Shown: positions 11,950-23,380 of the stretch, in pieces
How the letters are laid out: the number at the start of each line of letters is the position of its first letter
Numbering within the stretch: position 1 is the stretch's first letter
Origin: Datisca glomerata
Lineage: Eukaryota; Streptophyta; Magnoliopsida; Cucurbitales; Datiscaceae
Reading direction: 5' to 3'
Assembly: GCA_003255025.1 (NCBI GenBank)
Contig: QANY01013656.1
Location: forward strand, 248,001-312,000
DNA: 64,000 bases
Made by a program: the position numbers and the translations under genes
Notes under the pieces: generated by a model
The model's database searches: none
What the model saw: only the letters and a program-made list of their open reading frames with translations
What the model was told of the DNA's origin: nothing

Positions 11950-14512
11950 AAAAATACTTAAGTAAATATGGGGAAATTACAAGCAACGAAGAACACAACA
12001 AGTTAAACGACACGGCCTGTGGAAACTTCAGCAACATTAGCAGCATGAGCCAGAGAAGTTTCAACTTGGCCAGCAGCCCTGATGGGGTCGAGTGGCAGTG
12101 GAGGACCTCCCCCTCAGGGTGACGCGGAGGCAAATGATGAGAGAGTTCCACGTCCAGCTCAATGCGATTAGAGGAGCTAGGTGGATTGGGGAGCCCGGGA
12201 GAGACATGTGGAGACCTGGTAACATCGGGACGGATAAGGGGAGAATGTAACATCCTGACAACTTTTTGAGCTTCACGAGTATCGGGGACCATAACCCGCT
12301 TATAGGCCAACTGCACAGGAGTCGGTGGAGGATGATACAGATAACTAAGGAAACTCATGTACCATTGAGGATGGTTGTTGATTATTTCATCACTTTCATA
12401 ACCCATGGAAAACACTGTGAGAAGGGCCATTTCAAACTCCGAGGATGCCTTGAAGTCTTTCATCTCCTTGGCATGACCTTCTGTCCACCGGCCGCTATTC
12501 TCCTTCGAATGGGTCTCCACCAAGTCAAGCTTCCTCTGGGATTCTCTCTCCCTATTCTCTGCCTAAGTTCGGGAATGAATCTCCCGAGAAAGCTTGCCCT
12601 CCAAGGGCCTGACCTTGTGCTTCAGGAAGTTCACCTGCAGTTGTAGATTGGAGAAAACCCTCTACGATCAGATAAGCGAGCCTCCAGCTCCCTACGAGCA
12701 CTAGGAGGTCGATCGACCTCATCCCTGGCCTGACCTAACTCCCTCTTAAGGAGGGTAGACTTCCCCTCGAGGCCCTCAATCTTCCAACCTTCGACTGGAC
12801 CTTGTCATAGGCGTTACAGAGAGGATTGAAGTCCTTGGTCCTCTCGTCGAGTGCAGCTTCCACACGAGAGGACACCCGAATAGCCTCTAGCACTTGGTCT
12901 TTGCAGTGGAAAAGGTGTGCTAACATCACCGCATTAAAGGTCAGGATTTGTGAAAGGGAAAGAAGGAAAGCAGGTCGAGAACTATTTAGTGATGAAAGAA
13001 TAAGTTACTAAGCTAAAGCCAGAACTTACTTTAAGGGTGTGCTCCATGAAACCATCAGGGAACCCTGCCCCAAGCCCCTCGAGAAGGATGATTCCTCTCT
13101 CAAGATCAACGTGCTTGGACACCCAATCCAACACCCTGACCACTTCGCTTCGAGCTCAGGCCTCCTCAGGCTGGTCGACCCCTTTTAGAAATATTGGACC
13201 TTTGCGCTTCTGACCAACATGACCCCTGCTAGCTAGAGCCGACGCAACGGAGTCTTGGACCTAGGGAAATCATCTCAATGTCCCGAATGATCACTGCCTG
13301 AGGTGGAGTATAAGGTTGAGAAGACTGGGAGGAGCTTTGGAGTCCCTTGGATGTCGCCATGTTACAACAGACCTTGCCAGAATGAGGAAGGATATGCAGG
13401 GCTGATGGTAGTGCCTTTGGGGCCTGAGGCTGATAAATAGAAGAGCAAGGTGCATGAAGAGCCATTTTCCATTTATAGCGCTCTAACTTCTTAGCTCAGA
13501 GCTCCTTCATTTTCTGAATTTTGGAGGCGTCAAGTTCCTTCCTCTGTTTCTTGGAAGAATGATCGTCCTAAACCATTATTACAAAGGGGGAATCACAATT
13601 ATAGGGGGTGAGGTAACAATAGTAAAAACAAAAGTAGGAAATCGACGGAGGATCATACATATACGAATGGAAAAGTCCTCCGAATGGTCTTTGACAGGAA
13701 TGTCAACTATAACGTCCTCTATAAGATCCAAGTACAAGTCTGCCTGAAACAAAAGTCCAGGACATGAGGTAGACGGGGAGTTCTTCTGGCCTCTTCTTCG
13801 CCATTGCAAGAAGAATAATGGAAATTAGCAAGCAAGGTAAGCAAGAAGTGGATGGTCTCCCTTGTAAAAATGAAAGTTCACCTGCGGCCTCAAATACCTG
13901 AGAGACCGGGGAAATAGAAGCTGAATCCCCGAGAAGGCCGTCCGAGAGCCCGAAATCACGAACCAATTATCTTTCCAATCTTTGTACCAGAAAGGGATAC
14001 CGTTAACGATCACCTTCGCTTCTCCAATACGACTACTAAGGTAGTACCAGCCCAGGCCACGAGGAGGCACCCATACCACCTTGTCCTTGGGGGAGACTTC
14101 ACCTCATACATAAACTCGAGTTTGTTGAAAGTCAAGTCTTCACCGAGTTGCAACCTCTAGAGCACCCAGCAACCAATCAGAGTCCTTTATAATTTCATAA
14201 AGAGTTGGGCCAGAGTAATACCTGTCGAGGAGAACCACTCCCTCAGGAAAGGATATAGAATGAACCTCTGTCCACACTCTAGTGAGGCCAAATACAATCC
14301 GATCCCCATGTATCATGGACCACTAATATTATCGTCCACCTCAGATAGTCGTAATTGAACATAATCCAAAATATGGTAAGCCCTCTAAGTACTACCCAAG
14401 TCATACTTAGACAACGATGAGAAAATCTCATCAGCCCCCATCGGTCGGCATCTTCGTTCGGGCCGACATAGGCCCCAAAGTCAACTCAAGAGTCTATAAC
14501 TTCATTCGACGC
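11950..14512 (-). pseudogene. Antisense ORF of the gypsy element (putative plant transposon protein family)
   Basis: On the minus strand a frame opens at ATG 14512 (MASNEVIDS) and continues through several stops and frameshifts. Readable blocks in order: RWGLMRFSHRCLS; RVWTEVHSISFPEGVVLLDR followed by YYSGPTLYEIIKDSDWLLGA (about 14160-14280); VPPRGLGWYYLSSRIGEAKV, then GIPFWYKDWKDNWFVISG (about 13970-14079); a coiled-coil-like stretch VEAALDERTKDFNPLCNAYD (about 12800-12900); and a C-terminal block EMKDFKASSEFEMALLTVFS (about 12430-12480). The 'GWYY..R....W.(D/N)(D/N)WF.(I/V).G' pattern and the order of coiled coil then C-terminal helical block match the protein annotated as 'putative gypsy-type transposon' in plants. 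Assignment is from memory of the family; function unknown. Confidence 0.6.
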
Positions 14513-15270
14513 CATGAAACGGTCCATTCATTCTATGAACCCCCCTTGGAACCCTCAAGCGTGATAAAAAATCAAGGAGGAAAAAAATAAGGATAAAATA
14601 AAATATTCAAATCGAGAGAAAATAACTTACCACAATGAATCAGCGACGAGGAGCGAACGACGACACATAAATGAATGACCCATGGGGCATCTCCCAAGGT
14701 AATGGGTAGGAAGATGCGAGGACAAATTAGCAAATGGCACAGCCACACTTCGGTGGAAGACAGGAAGACATGAGGAGCGGAAGATGGAAGGAAAAAGGCA
14801 ACACTAGGTACGGGAAGTAACTTCTGTCTCTACAGGGTGAAGGATTTTCCGGAGATGGTTTTCATAGTCTCTCGAGGTGCAAGAATGTTGGAGGGATCGG
14901 AAGGGGGGACCACCTATTTATAGGGTCCCAACCCACATGACTATCAGAACTATTGCGTCGATCCAACGGTCTTGGTGTTGTCCACTCGTGGGCCAATAAA
15001 GTGAGCTTAGATGATCAAACGACACAGGTTCAAGAGAACGACAGGTGAAGTCGAAGGGTCAGGCATCGCGCCGTTCATCCTCTTCTTCATGGATCCATAC
15101 GTTGTCTTCACTGCCTCCCCAAAGTGTAAGTAACATTGAGGATGTAAGAGAAACAAGGCCATGCGCGCGCATACGAAAAATGATCACCACAAGGCAGTCT
15201 ATGGATCTTAGACAAAATAGTCTTCAGACCTGAGTGGATGGGACCCACCAAATCTTCAACTGGGATTAAC
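14513..15270. other. Gypsy 3' non-coding region
   Basis: G/A-rich sequence with no readable domain between the antisense frame and the 3' LTR. On the minus strand it would be the 5' leader of the antisense frame. A clear polypurine tract next to the LTR is not visible (GGATGGGACC at about 15236 is the closest). Confidence 0.4.
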
Positions 15271-15634
15271 TGTTATAGGTATTCCCAGAATACCAATGAC
15301 ACGACACCATGTAACGACAGAGGTCTCTACTTTACTCTAGTAAAAGGGATCGAAGAAAGAAGCTCCTAAAAAGGAGGGAAACTAACCTAACTAGGTCCAT
15401 CTCCAAGAAGCTCGGACGACACCGACCAGCGTAAGCTAAAAAGCCTTAAGAAGAGGATATGATATAAGGGGTCAGCTAGCCTTGTGTTAGGCATCAAAGA
15501 CTCTTCGACGAGAAGACCACCCCCGGTTCTCTTTTCCTTAGAGTTCTTTGCCAATGTTGTACAGGTTCTCGCTTGAGAGGACCCCTACGTGGAGAGGAGA
15601 TTGCATGCCACCTCACCATCGAGATTTTTGGTAA
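15271..15634 (+). repeat. 3' LTR of the gypsy element, internally deleted
   Basis: Starts TGTTATAGGTATTCCC and ends GAGATTTTTGGTAA. Collinear with 819-1567 except that 369 bases are missing at TTAGGCATC (15487-15495). In the 5' LTR this 9-mer occurs at both edges of the extra segment (1044-1052 and 1413-1421). It lacks the TATA box. Confidence 0.75.
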
Positions 15635-15642
15635 ATAACTCA

Positions 15643-15682
15643 ATACCTTCCCTTATTGCAGACACCCAATAAGGGAAGGTAT
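15643..15682. repeat. Perfect 16-bp inverted repeat
   Basis: ATACCTTCCCTTATTG (15643-15658) and its exact reverse complement (15667-15682) are separated by 8 bases. It lies between the gypsy 3' LTR and the LINE relic. Confidence 0.95.
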
Positions 15683-15689
15683 CCTTTGA

Positions 15690-18420
15690 TGAAAAAAATA
15701 AGGGAGAGTATCATACTAAATACAACTTCTACTACGGAAACCACAGCTAGCCAGGTAGTGGGCTAGACCATTACCATCACTAGGAATAATTAAAAATGAT
15801 ACATTGACAACTTTTGTGCATCAATTAAATATGTTAGTCATGATTGGAAAAATTGAGGCAATCTAGACCAAAGATCCATACAAGGCCGATACAACCACCA
15901 AGGATTCTGAAAAAATCTACAAACTGCCATCAACTAAGAGTTGACAGCACTCTACGCCCCATGAAATGGACATAGACTCTGCAAAATGAAATTGCCAACA
16001 TGGTCCAAACTCTTACAACCCATATTTTGGATTGGATCCCTTTATCAACAATGAAGTAGTGAGAAACAAGCTAAATTTCTAAAAGCAGGCCCCCTTCTTA
16101 GCTCTTGGTGCCAGCTTTAGCTTGTTGGAGGCCATAATGTAAATCGCTTTCTTGAGCTTGCATACCAAGTTAGGATTCCTAAGAGAAGAGAAGCCTAGAG
16201 TTGGAGGAGGCAGAATATTGCTCCCTCCAGGTCAAAGAGAACCCAACCCAGACCACCCTTACCATTCTTCCCAGAATTAACAAAAAGCTTTCAGCACCCT
16301 TGCCTAGGAGAAAATGTGCATGAAAGAACCTTTGTTACACCAACAACCATCGAATAAGCATGTTGCTTCATCGAGGAGGTGAGGCTCTAGGTGAGAGTTT
16401 GTGTCTTCTATGGCAGCCACAGGGTTAGGACAAATATCTCTAAAGCATTTGTTATTTCTACTCTTCCATAATCTCCAAAGATCAAAATACAACCATTGCA
16501 ACATACATCAGGGAACATTTGAACCTAAGAGGGCTCCATCCAATTGAGACCAGATACTAAGAAAATCAACACCCTTGATATGATTGGGGTTAAGGCTAAG
16601 GGGACTCCCAAACCAGAAAGCACGAACAAACTCACAGGAAAAAAGAACATGCAACATTGTTTCATCATATTTCTCACATAAATGACATAAATAGATGATG
16701 TTCATACCTTTGGCTTGTAGAATTCACAGCTAAGAAATTATTCATGATTCTCCATAAAAAAATCTTTGAACTTAGGCGGAATATCCAAACTCCATAGTTG
16801 TTTCCAAATATTCCATGTATTCCCCATTGTGCTAGGTTCTCCCCTCGCATATCGTCCAAGCAAACCATTACAAGAGAGTGGCATTGCTAAATTATATCCT
16901 GATTTGACAGAGTACATATCGTATTTAGTATAGTATCAAATAAGCATCCTCACACCCAAAACGGCTAATGGGAATCTTGCAAAGTTCATTCACATCTTCT
17001 TAAATAAAAATCGATTAAGGAGCGCAGTATCCTAGCAGTGCCTTCCATCTAGCAGATCATTCATCTTAGACAGGTTCGATAAAGGAGGCGGCAAGACCCT
17101 GAAGTGGTTCGGTCTAGGTATCTAAGGGTCAGAGTAGATGTTGATCGATGCCCCGTTCCCCACTCTCAATGTAACACTGTATAACAAAATATTCATCCCT
17201 TCTAGTCCCCACAATGGCCTATTACCCAATTTAGTTGACGAAAAACAACCCTCTTTAAAATACTTAGCCGTGAGAAAACGAACGAGAAGAGAAGCAGGGG
17301 ATGACAATATTCTCCACCCTTTCTTGGCTAGCATGGAAAATTAAAAAAATTTAGGTCTCGAAAAGCCATACCTCCCAAATTCTTTGTAGAAGTCAGATTC
17401 TTCCACTATTCCCATGTAATTCCTCCCTTATTAGGAGAGGAAGACCACCAATACTTGGCAAACAAAGCCAAAGGAAGTTTGAAGCATGACATGGCGTGGC
17501 ATGAAATATAGCTTGAGCAACCGCCTTGATGAGTTCCTTCCCTACCTGTCAAAAATTTCCGGACCATTCATTTATCTTTGCCATTACTTTCTCATTGACA
17601 TCATTGAAAATGATTGTTTTTGCAAAGCCAAAATTGGATTCAAGCCCAAGGTATTTACCTAATCCAAAACTATGCCGCATGTGAAGGATGTTTGTTAATA
17701 CATTTCTAAACAATCACACTCTTTGCATAGTTAATCCTTTGTCTTGATGCTTGGAAGTATCTTGACAAAATATAAGACATGGTGTTAAACTCCTCTGCAG
17801 AAGCCCGACAGAATAAGAAGGAATCATCAACTAAAAAAAGATGGGTTATAGAAGGTCCCATAGTCCCTAGTCTGAACCCATGAATACCCAATGTTCTATC
17901 TACCTCAGAAAGAAGAGTTGAAAGAGCTTCTACACAAGGAATAAAAAGGAAAGGCGACAAGGGATCCCTTATCTCAATCCCCTCTTAGGCACCAGACTAT
18001 CCGAAGTATCACCATCGATTAAGATTTTAAACGAAACATACGATATACAATATAAAATCCAACCACCATTTATTAGAAAAACCTAGATTCTTAAGTATTA
18101 AAATGACAAAATTCCATTCAATCTGGTCATAGACCTTTGACATATCCAATTTAATGGTTGCCTCTTTCCTACCTTTCCCCTTCTAGTCCTCAAAGAGTGC
18201 AAAACCTCATGAGCCAGCAGTATATTATCACCTATAAATCTGTCTGGGATAGAGGCTCCTTGGGCAGGGTTCACTATTTTATCCATCATAACCCTAAGCC
18301 TATTAGTCGGTACTTTAGATATGATTTTATAGGTAACATCAATTTGTTTTGTTAATTTTTGAACCTTTGACCCACCCATTGCATCAAAAAACATGTTGGG
18401 CTCAAGGATGGAATAGTATA
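15690..18420 (-). mobile_element. Degenerate LINE (L1-type non-LTR retrotransposon)
   Basis: Minus-strand frames read RT, then thumb, zf-RVT and RNase H in the L1 order. RT: TYKIISKVPTNRLRVMMDKI with GDNILLAHEVLHSLRTRRGK (18098-18394), LDMSKVYDQIEWNFVILILK (about 18080-18140), then MSPFLFIPCVEALSTLL and THLFLVDDSFLFCRA (17706-17960), where the catalytic FADD has become LVDD. Thumb: GKELIKAVAQAIFHA (about 17510-17540). MLAKKGWRILSSPASLLVRF (about 17280-17330). zf-RVT: CHLCEKYDETMLHVLFSCEF (about 16630-16690). RNase H start: GKGGLGWVLFDLEGA (about 16220-16260). The 5' half (endonuclease, ORF1) is absent, as expected for a 5'-truncated copy. Frameshifts and stops throughout. No poly(A) or target duplication could be read. 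Confidence 0.85.
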
Positions 18421-19283
18421 GTATGCTTCTTCTAATTATATATGCTTCTTCTAGTTATACCATAATTTTCAAGATTCAGATCCCATCCAATTAGGGAAAC
18501 ATAAGAGGTTATGTATGATATCAATTGAAGATGTTAATTTTCATTCGCTACAAGAAAAAAATAAGAAAAAAGCACACAAAAAAGAAAGGTGTCAAACCAT
18601 TTTCTCAATATTTGTAGCGGTTTGATCAAACGATTAAGATCTAAACTCAATACCGAGATTAAGGAAACATAACTATCTCTTATTGAATCCTTAGGGATCC
18701 GTTTCCTAATTCCCACACGCTCACTCTTTTTTGCCTTTTTAATTTATAATATTTTATGATTAACTACTCAAGCAAATTTGTATTGTTTTCTTCTTCTTAG
18801 ACTAACTTGACAAAAATTTACCATCTTTATGTCAGCAACGGTTATACAATGTTGATCAACTCGTGGTGAGCATGAGGAAGTTATGTCCAATCTAGATTGT
18901 TGTTTCTCAACTCAACGACCAAGATCGGAAGAAAATCACCTCCAATTAATTAACACGAGGCAAGCCAAATCCTTACCTTTGCATCAGCAACAATCTGATA
19001 CACTATTAATTGTTCTCTGTTACCTGAGTTAGAATGCTGTTTATTATCAATCATCATACAAATTTGCAATGTATACAGACACCCATCTTTCCCCATGAAA
19101 TATATTTGCTATAGAACATATGGGAATTTCATATGAAGTAACCAAAAACATCTGCATACATGAACTTTATAATCTACTATCCAAAGGAAATCCAGCGATA
19201 TATCATCAGTATATGTACGTATATGTAATTGAGCAAAAACAAAACGAGTAAGTTTACGAGTATAAATTTAAGCGCGTCTTCCT
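18421..19283. other. Intergenic, including the ABIL 3' UTR
   Basis: No coding frame or repeat recognised. The part next to 19283 is probably 3' UTR of the minus-strand ABIL gene. GCTTCTTCTA(A/G)TTATA occurs twice near 18425-18460. Confidence 0.5.
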
Positions 19284-20822
19284 CTACTTGTCATCTAGGT
19301 GATTAAACAAAACCGCGCTTTTATTCGACTTGCGCATGCTGAGGAATGCCTTAAAGATGCGTTTGGTGTTGCTCACATACTGTTCCATATCTGTGGTCAT
19401 GTCTCTAGAACCAGAGTTATATATTGATGCTGATCTTTGAGGTAGAGGCTTTGATGGGATTGAACAAAACAATAGTCAGTGGTATCATAAGATGTCCTTA
19501 CTGAGAGATTATTGTTAAGTAATTGCTGCTAATCGTTCAGTATTAATCTTCTAATACCTGCTGCTTGGCGCTAGAAGAGTTTGGTTTGGTAGAACGCTTG
19601 ATAATAGATCCAGAACGTATGAGAGAAAACCGTAACGGTGAGCTATCTCGCTTCTCTGATAATGATCAGAAAATGAAATTAGTATGCAGCTTATTATAAA
19701 AGGGAAAAAGAAGAGATGGTTTGTACAAACCATGTAATTTGGTGGATACAGATCTTATAAACTGGAAGGGGAAAGGTGCCGGTGAAGATTGTGGAGACTC
19801 GAACAACAATCGCCTGTTTCTGCGTTAACAGTTTACAAATATCAATGGAGTTTATCAGAGTTTATGAAGAAATAAGCAACCATTTACCTGACTGTTGTTA
19901 GCTTGGCCGATTCCATACTTGTCACTTGTGAAGCTAAGCCAAAAAAATATAGATACAGAACTAAATAAGTAACTCAACTGCTTAAAGTAATAATCGATTT
20001 CGTAAATGCATCATACCGTTTACAAACCGATGCAAATCATCTCCAGGTTTGCCTGGAAGGATGTAGCGCTTGTGATGCTTTGGGAAGTTTAGAACGAGCG
20101 ATTGTTGAAACATGCCCCCCTGATCGACGACGCATTCACATGTTCGTAGTCTCTAAGAAAAAAGGCGAAATGATCATTGGAGGAAGATAACAGAAGAAAA
20201 GTATAAGAAAAGAGTATGTACCTGTTCAATGCAAGAGAGTTTAAGCTCTGTTACAGAAACAACAGCAACCTTTTCATCCAAAAAAGAATTGATCTTGTAG
20301 GCCACAGAACCCATATGGTCAAGGGTGTTTACCAAAGCTTTAATTACATAATCTTTAATGTTCTCTATTGCTCTACATATCAATTACACACTAATTACAA
20401 CACATATAACAAAGGAGAAATAAAAATGGGTAATCTGAAATAAAGAAAAGAGAGGAAATTATGTGACTTTACATCTGTTGATCATCATCTTCAGCGGCAT
20501 ATGATCTTTCAAAGTACTCTGCTGCTGAGTACAGCTGTTGCCTCAGGTTCTTTAAGTCCTATACATTAAGTTAACATAGAGAGTGGGAGCAAAAATATAA
20601 GGAAGTATCAGGTATGAAGATCAGCCCTTAAACTAAGTCCAAATTTTCCGCAAACTTCCTAATAGATATACTCTGCAACGTATCAGAACTGCTAGAGAGT
20701 GGTGTCTGTACACATACCTTGAGGCTATCTGAGAAGAGCAGACTCTGCTGCATGAGGAGTTCATCACGGTGAGAAGTTTCTGGAGGACAGTAAACAGAAG
20801 AAGAGGAGTTCCCATTCTCCAT
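19284..20822 (-). CDS. ABIL: ABI interactor-like protein (ABIL), SCAR/WAVE complex subunit
   Basis: ABIL proteins are the plant Abi subunit of the SCAR/WAVE complex, which activates ARP2/3 actin nucleation in the cytoplasm. Eight exons on the minus strand join to a 289-residue protein: 20822-20718, 20558-20473, 20372-20222, 20152-20017, 19933-19888, 19813-19731, 19655-19558, 19448-19284. All introns are GT-AG and the phases agree. Seen: N-terminus MENGNSSSSVYCPPETSHRD then LLMQQSLLFSDSLK; DLKNLRQQLYSAAEYFERSY; ENIKDYVIKALVNTLDHMGS with VAYKINSFLDEKV; SCIEQRLRTCE; HHKRYILPGKPGDD; SPLRFSLIRSGSIIKR; and the family C-terminus SGSRDMTTDMEQYVSNTKRI followed by FKAFLSMRKSNKS. Length is close to known ABILs (about 280-330). 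The acceptor of the last exon (CAAAG before 19448) is the least certain. It resembles ABIL2/3/4 more than ABIL1. Nothing suggests loss of function. Confidence 0.93.
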
Positions 20823-23380
20823 TAGAAAATCATAACCAGTCTGATCATCAGCATAAAACGAAACTACGAAACCATAAGATGAGTCTCAAAATCCAAAATC
20901 CATTTCATATTCAATCACGGAATTTTTAACAGGAACCTCAAATGATCAAGACTGGAGAAGGGGTAGGGGGAGGATGAATTATTGAGGAAATGGTGAACAA
21001 AGGGAAAAGGACAATTCAGTAGGCTTTTGTTAAGTAGAGTAGACCACATGTTTTAATAGAAGAAGGCACAATTAGGTGTAGTGTAGTATATTCATGTATG
21101 TTTCTCTCTCTCTCTCTCTAGATTTGGTTTGTGTGATTCTTGTCCTTTAATAGCCGACGTAGGAGGTATCATTTGCACAGTTGAGAGTGGAATAATAGAT
21201 CTTTTCAAAGCTGGGTTCCACCTATTGAATGAGAGAAACTCAAAATATTTATTTTAAAATGGACAGAATCAATATGGGGTCAGTTGCCACATCGAGAAGA
21301 TAACGATCGGTAAAATTATAACTCATCCCAGTATAAAGCGCATCTTAATGAGAAACATTTCTTATAAATCCAACTGAAAGTATCCTTTCATATAAAAAAA
21401 TTATATTTAATAGATGTAGACCAGATTCAAAAGCCTAAATCTATTGTACACAAAAACTAAATAATCTGAGTTGGTTTGATGTTTTTGTATAAGAAATAGA
21501 CGGATCATATTTCTCTCTGGAACATGAGAGAAACCTAGTCTAGATAGAATGTGATGCAGTTTAATAAAAAAAGGCACATTTTTCAAAAAGCTTCATGAAG
21601 CTACAAGCTATCAAGCGATGAATGTCAATTTGCTATTCTCAAACTCCATGAATTATTCAATTTCATAAAAAATAATTAGAAAACATACTATGACCATCCT
21701 TACAGTGTAAGCCACGTATAAACTTTTTAATTTAAAAAAAATAAATAAGTAAAATATGTTGGTTTTATGGTGAAATAACTAAAACACACTCGTCAAACTT
21801 AGATATAAAAGATGTTTGAGTTATTTTTCAAACTTTGAAAGAGTTTTTATGTCTTTTAAGTAAAATAAAGAGCGTGTCAGATTATTTTTCTTTTTTTAAT
21901 CTACATCGAAGTATATTATTTTTAGATAGTCCAAAATTTATTTTAACATGATGTTTACATTTACTACATATTTGAAGGGGGTGATTTTGTAGGATATAAG
22001 CTGAAATCTTCTAATGTCATAGTTTTTATATGAAATTTAGGACTTTGAGTTTTAACAGTAAAATACGAATACACTACCACATTTCTCACTTTTTTTTTTC
22101 ATTTTATCTTTCTTTTGCTACTTCTTCTTTCATTTTTCTTTTAATTTCTCTACTTCCAAACACTATCTCACGTAACCTAATTTTCCCCATACAATGAAAA
22201 TCGGAGAGAGGTAATCTCGATTAATTATACCTAATAACAAATTTTTCAAAGACATTCTACTTGGGTTTAAACACCTTAGCAGGCTTTCGACTCTGTATTT
22301 AAAACACAACGAACGAACTGTAATTATACTTGAATTGAAACACTTTTTTATTAAAAAAAACTCATAATGAAGAAGAGCATAAGCTCCCCATGGACATGTA
22401 ATAAAAAATCAGAATCTCTTAATTTCTTCTTCAATAATAAGCAAGTGTGGGTCATAAGTTTGATAGGTCAATGATGTTTAAATCATTTCACCCTGAAACC
22501 AACAAATTTATAACACATTGGACATATTTATCTTTTTTTTAAACTAGAAATGATGCCCGAGTCTTTTAAGCAAACTACAGAGGATGTCAGAGTGAAGAAA
22601 ACATTTTCAGTTTTGAGAATTGAGAAAAGTGAGGGTAATTTTAGTATTATAAAACAATTTAACGTTGTTAGTATGTAATGTAACGGCTTTAACACTTTCT
22701 ATCACCGAAAGTACATTAAGAGAAATTTGAGTCATTTTCAAACGAGAAATGTGCATGTCTTTTAAACAAACTACAAGAGGTATCGGAATAATTTTTTGCA
22801 AACAAATTCTAGATTGATCAAATTTAGTTTAACCACATAATGTGGATTTATTAATTAACCTACCAACGGTAAAATTATTTTAACAAATAATAAAACATCA
22901 ACCTACGATATACTAACAAAAAAAATAATTACTTGATTAAATAAAACTTGGTCATAATCTTTGTCAGCCAAGTATAAGCGTTCGAAAATGAACCCGCAAG
23001 CAGATGACTTGATGTTGCAAAAGCACTGCTGCAATGAGAGAGATCATATAATGTTAAAAGATTGAGCAGTGTAAACACTAACAAATTATTTCTCATACAG
23101 GTAGAGGAATGAAGCAATTTCAATATGATTCGAATCCCATTAAGCTGAGTAAAGATACATTCATGGAAACCATATTCTCAAGTAAGAAGAAAGATCAAAC
23201 ACTCAACAGAGATGAGCCCAGAGTGCCAAAGCCAAGACATTGCTTAAACTATCGTCATCTGTGATCGAAAAAGCAAATACTAAATGAGCAAAAAATTGAA
23301 ATTTCATACTAAGTTCCAGAGGAAAAGATCTTAATATTGTTCAACTTCACGAGCACAAGCAGCCACATGAAGCAGCTCTG
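20823..23380. other. Intergenic between ABIL and RPN12
   Basis: Holds the ABIL promoter and the RPN12 3' UTR. A (TC)8 run lies at 21105-21120. Three loose copies of a motif around GTCTTTTAAG(C/T)AAACTA (about 21850, 22565, 22750) suggest fragments of one repeat family. No genes seen. Confidence 0.5.
21105..21120. repeat. (TC)n microsatellite in the ABIL upstream region
   Basis: CT-rich run about 280 bases upstream of the ABIL start codon; such tracts are common in plant 5' UTRs and promoters. Confidence 0.8.

Larger units (their letters stand above)
819..15634 (+). mobile_element. Degenerate Ty3/gypsy LTR retrotransposon, Tat-like, interrupted by a copia element
   Basis: Two related terminal sequences beginning TGTTAT (819 and 15271) bracket a gag remnant (1647 to about 2440), an aspartic protease remnant (10420-10678), tandem repeats (10840-11530) and a minus-strand reading frame (11950-14512). 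Extra open reading frames between pol and the 3' LTR, often antisense and accompanied by tandem repeats, are known in the Tat lineage (Grande, Retand, Ogre). No reverse transcriptase, RNase H or integrase coding is visible, so the element is non-autonomous. A copia element about 7.9 kb long separates gag from protease. Without it the gypsy element would be about 6.9 kb. I could not find a target duplication. Confidence 0.75.

Noticed and set aside
12266..12646. Plus-strand frame of 126 codons in the gypsy element
   Set aside because: Opposite strand of the antisense transposon protein; the minus strand shows the conserved blocks.
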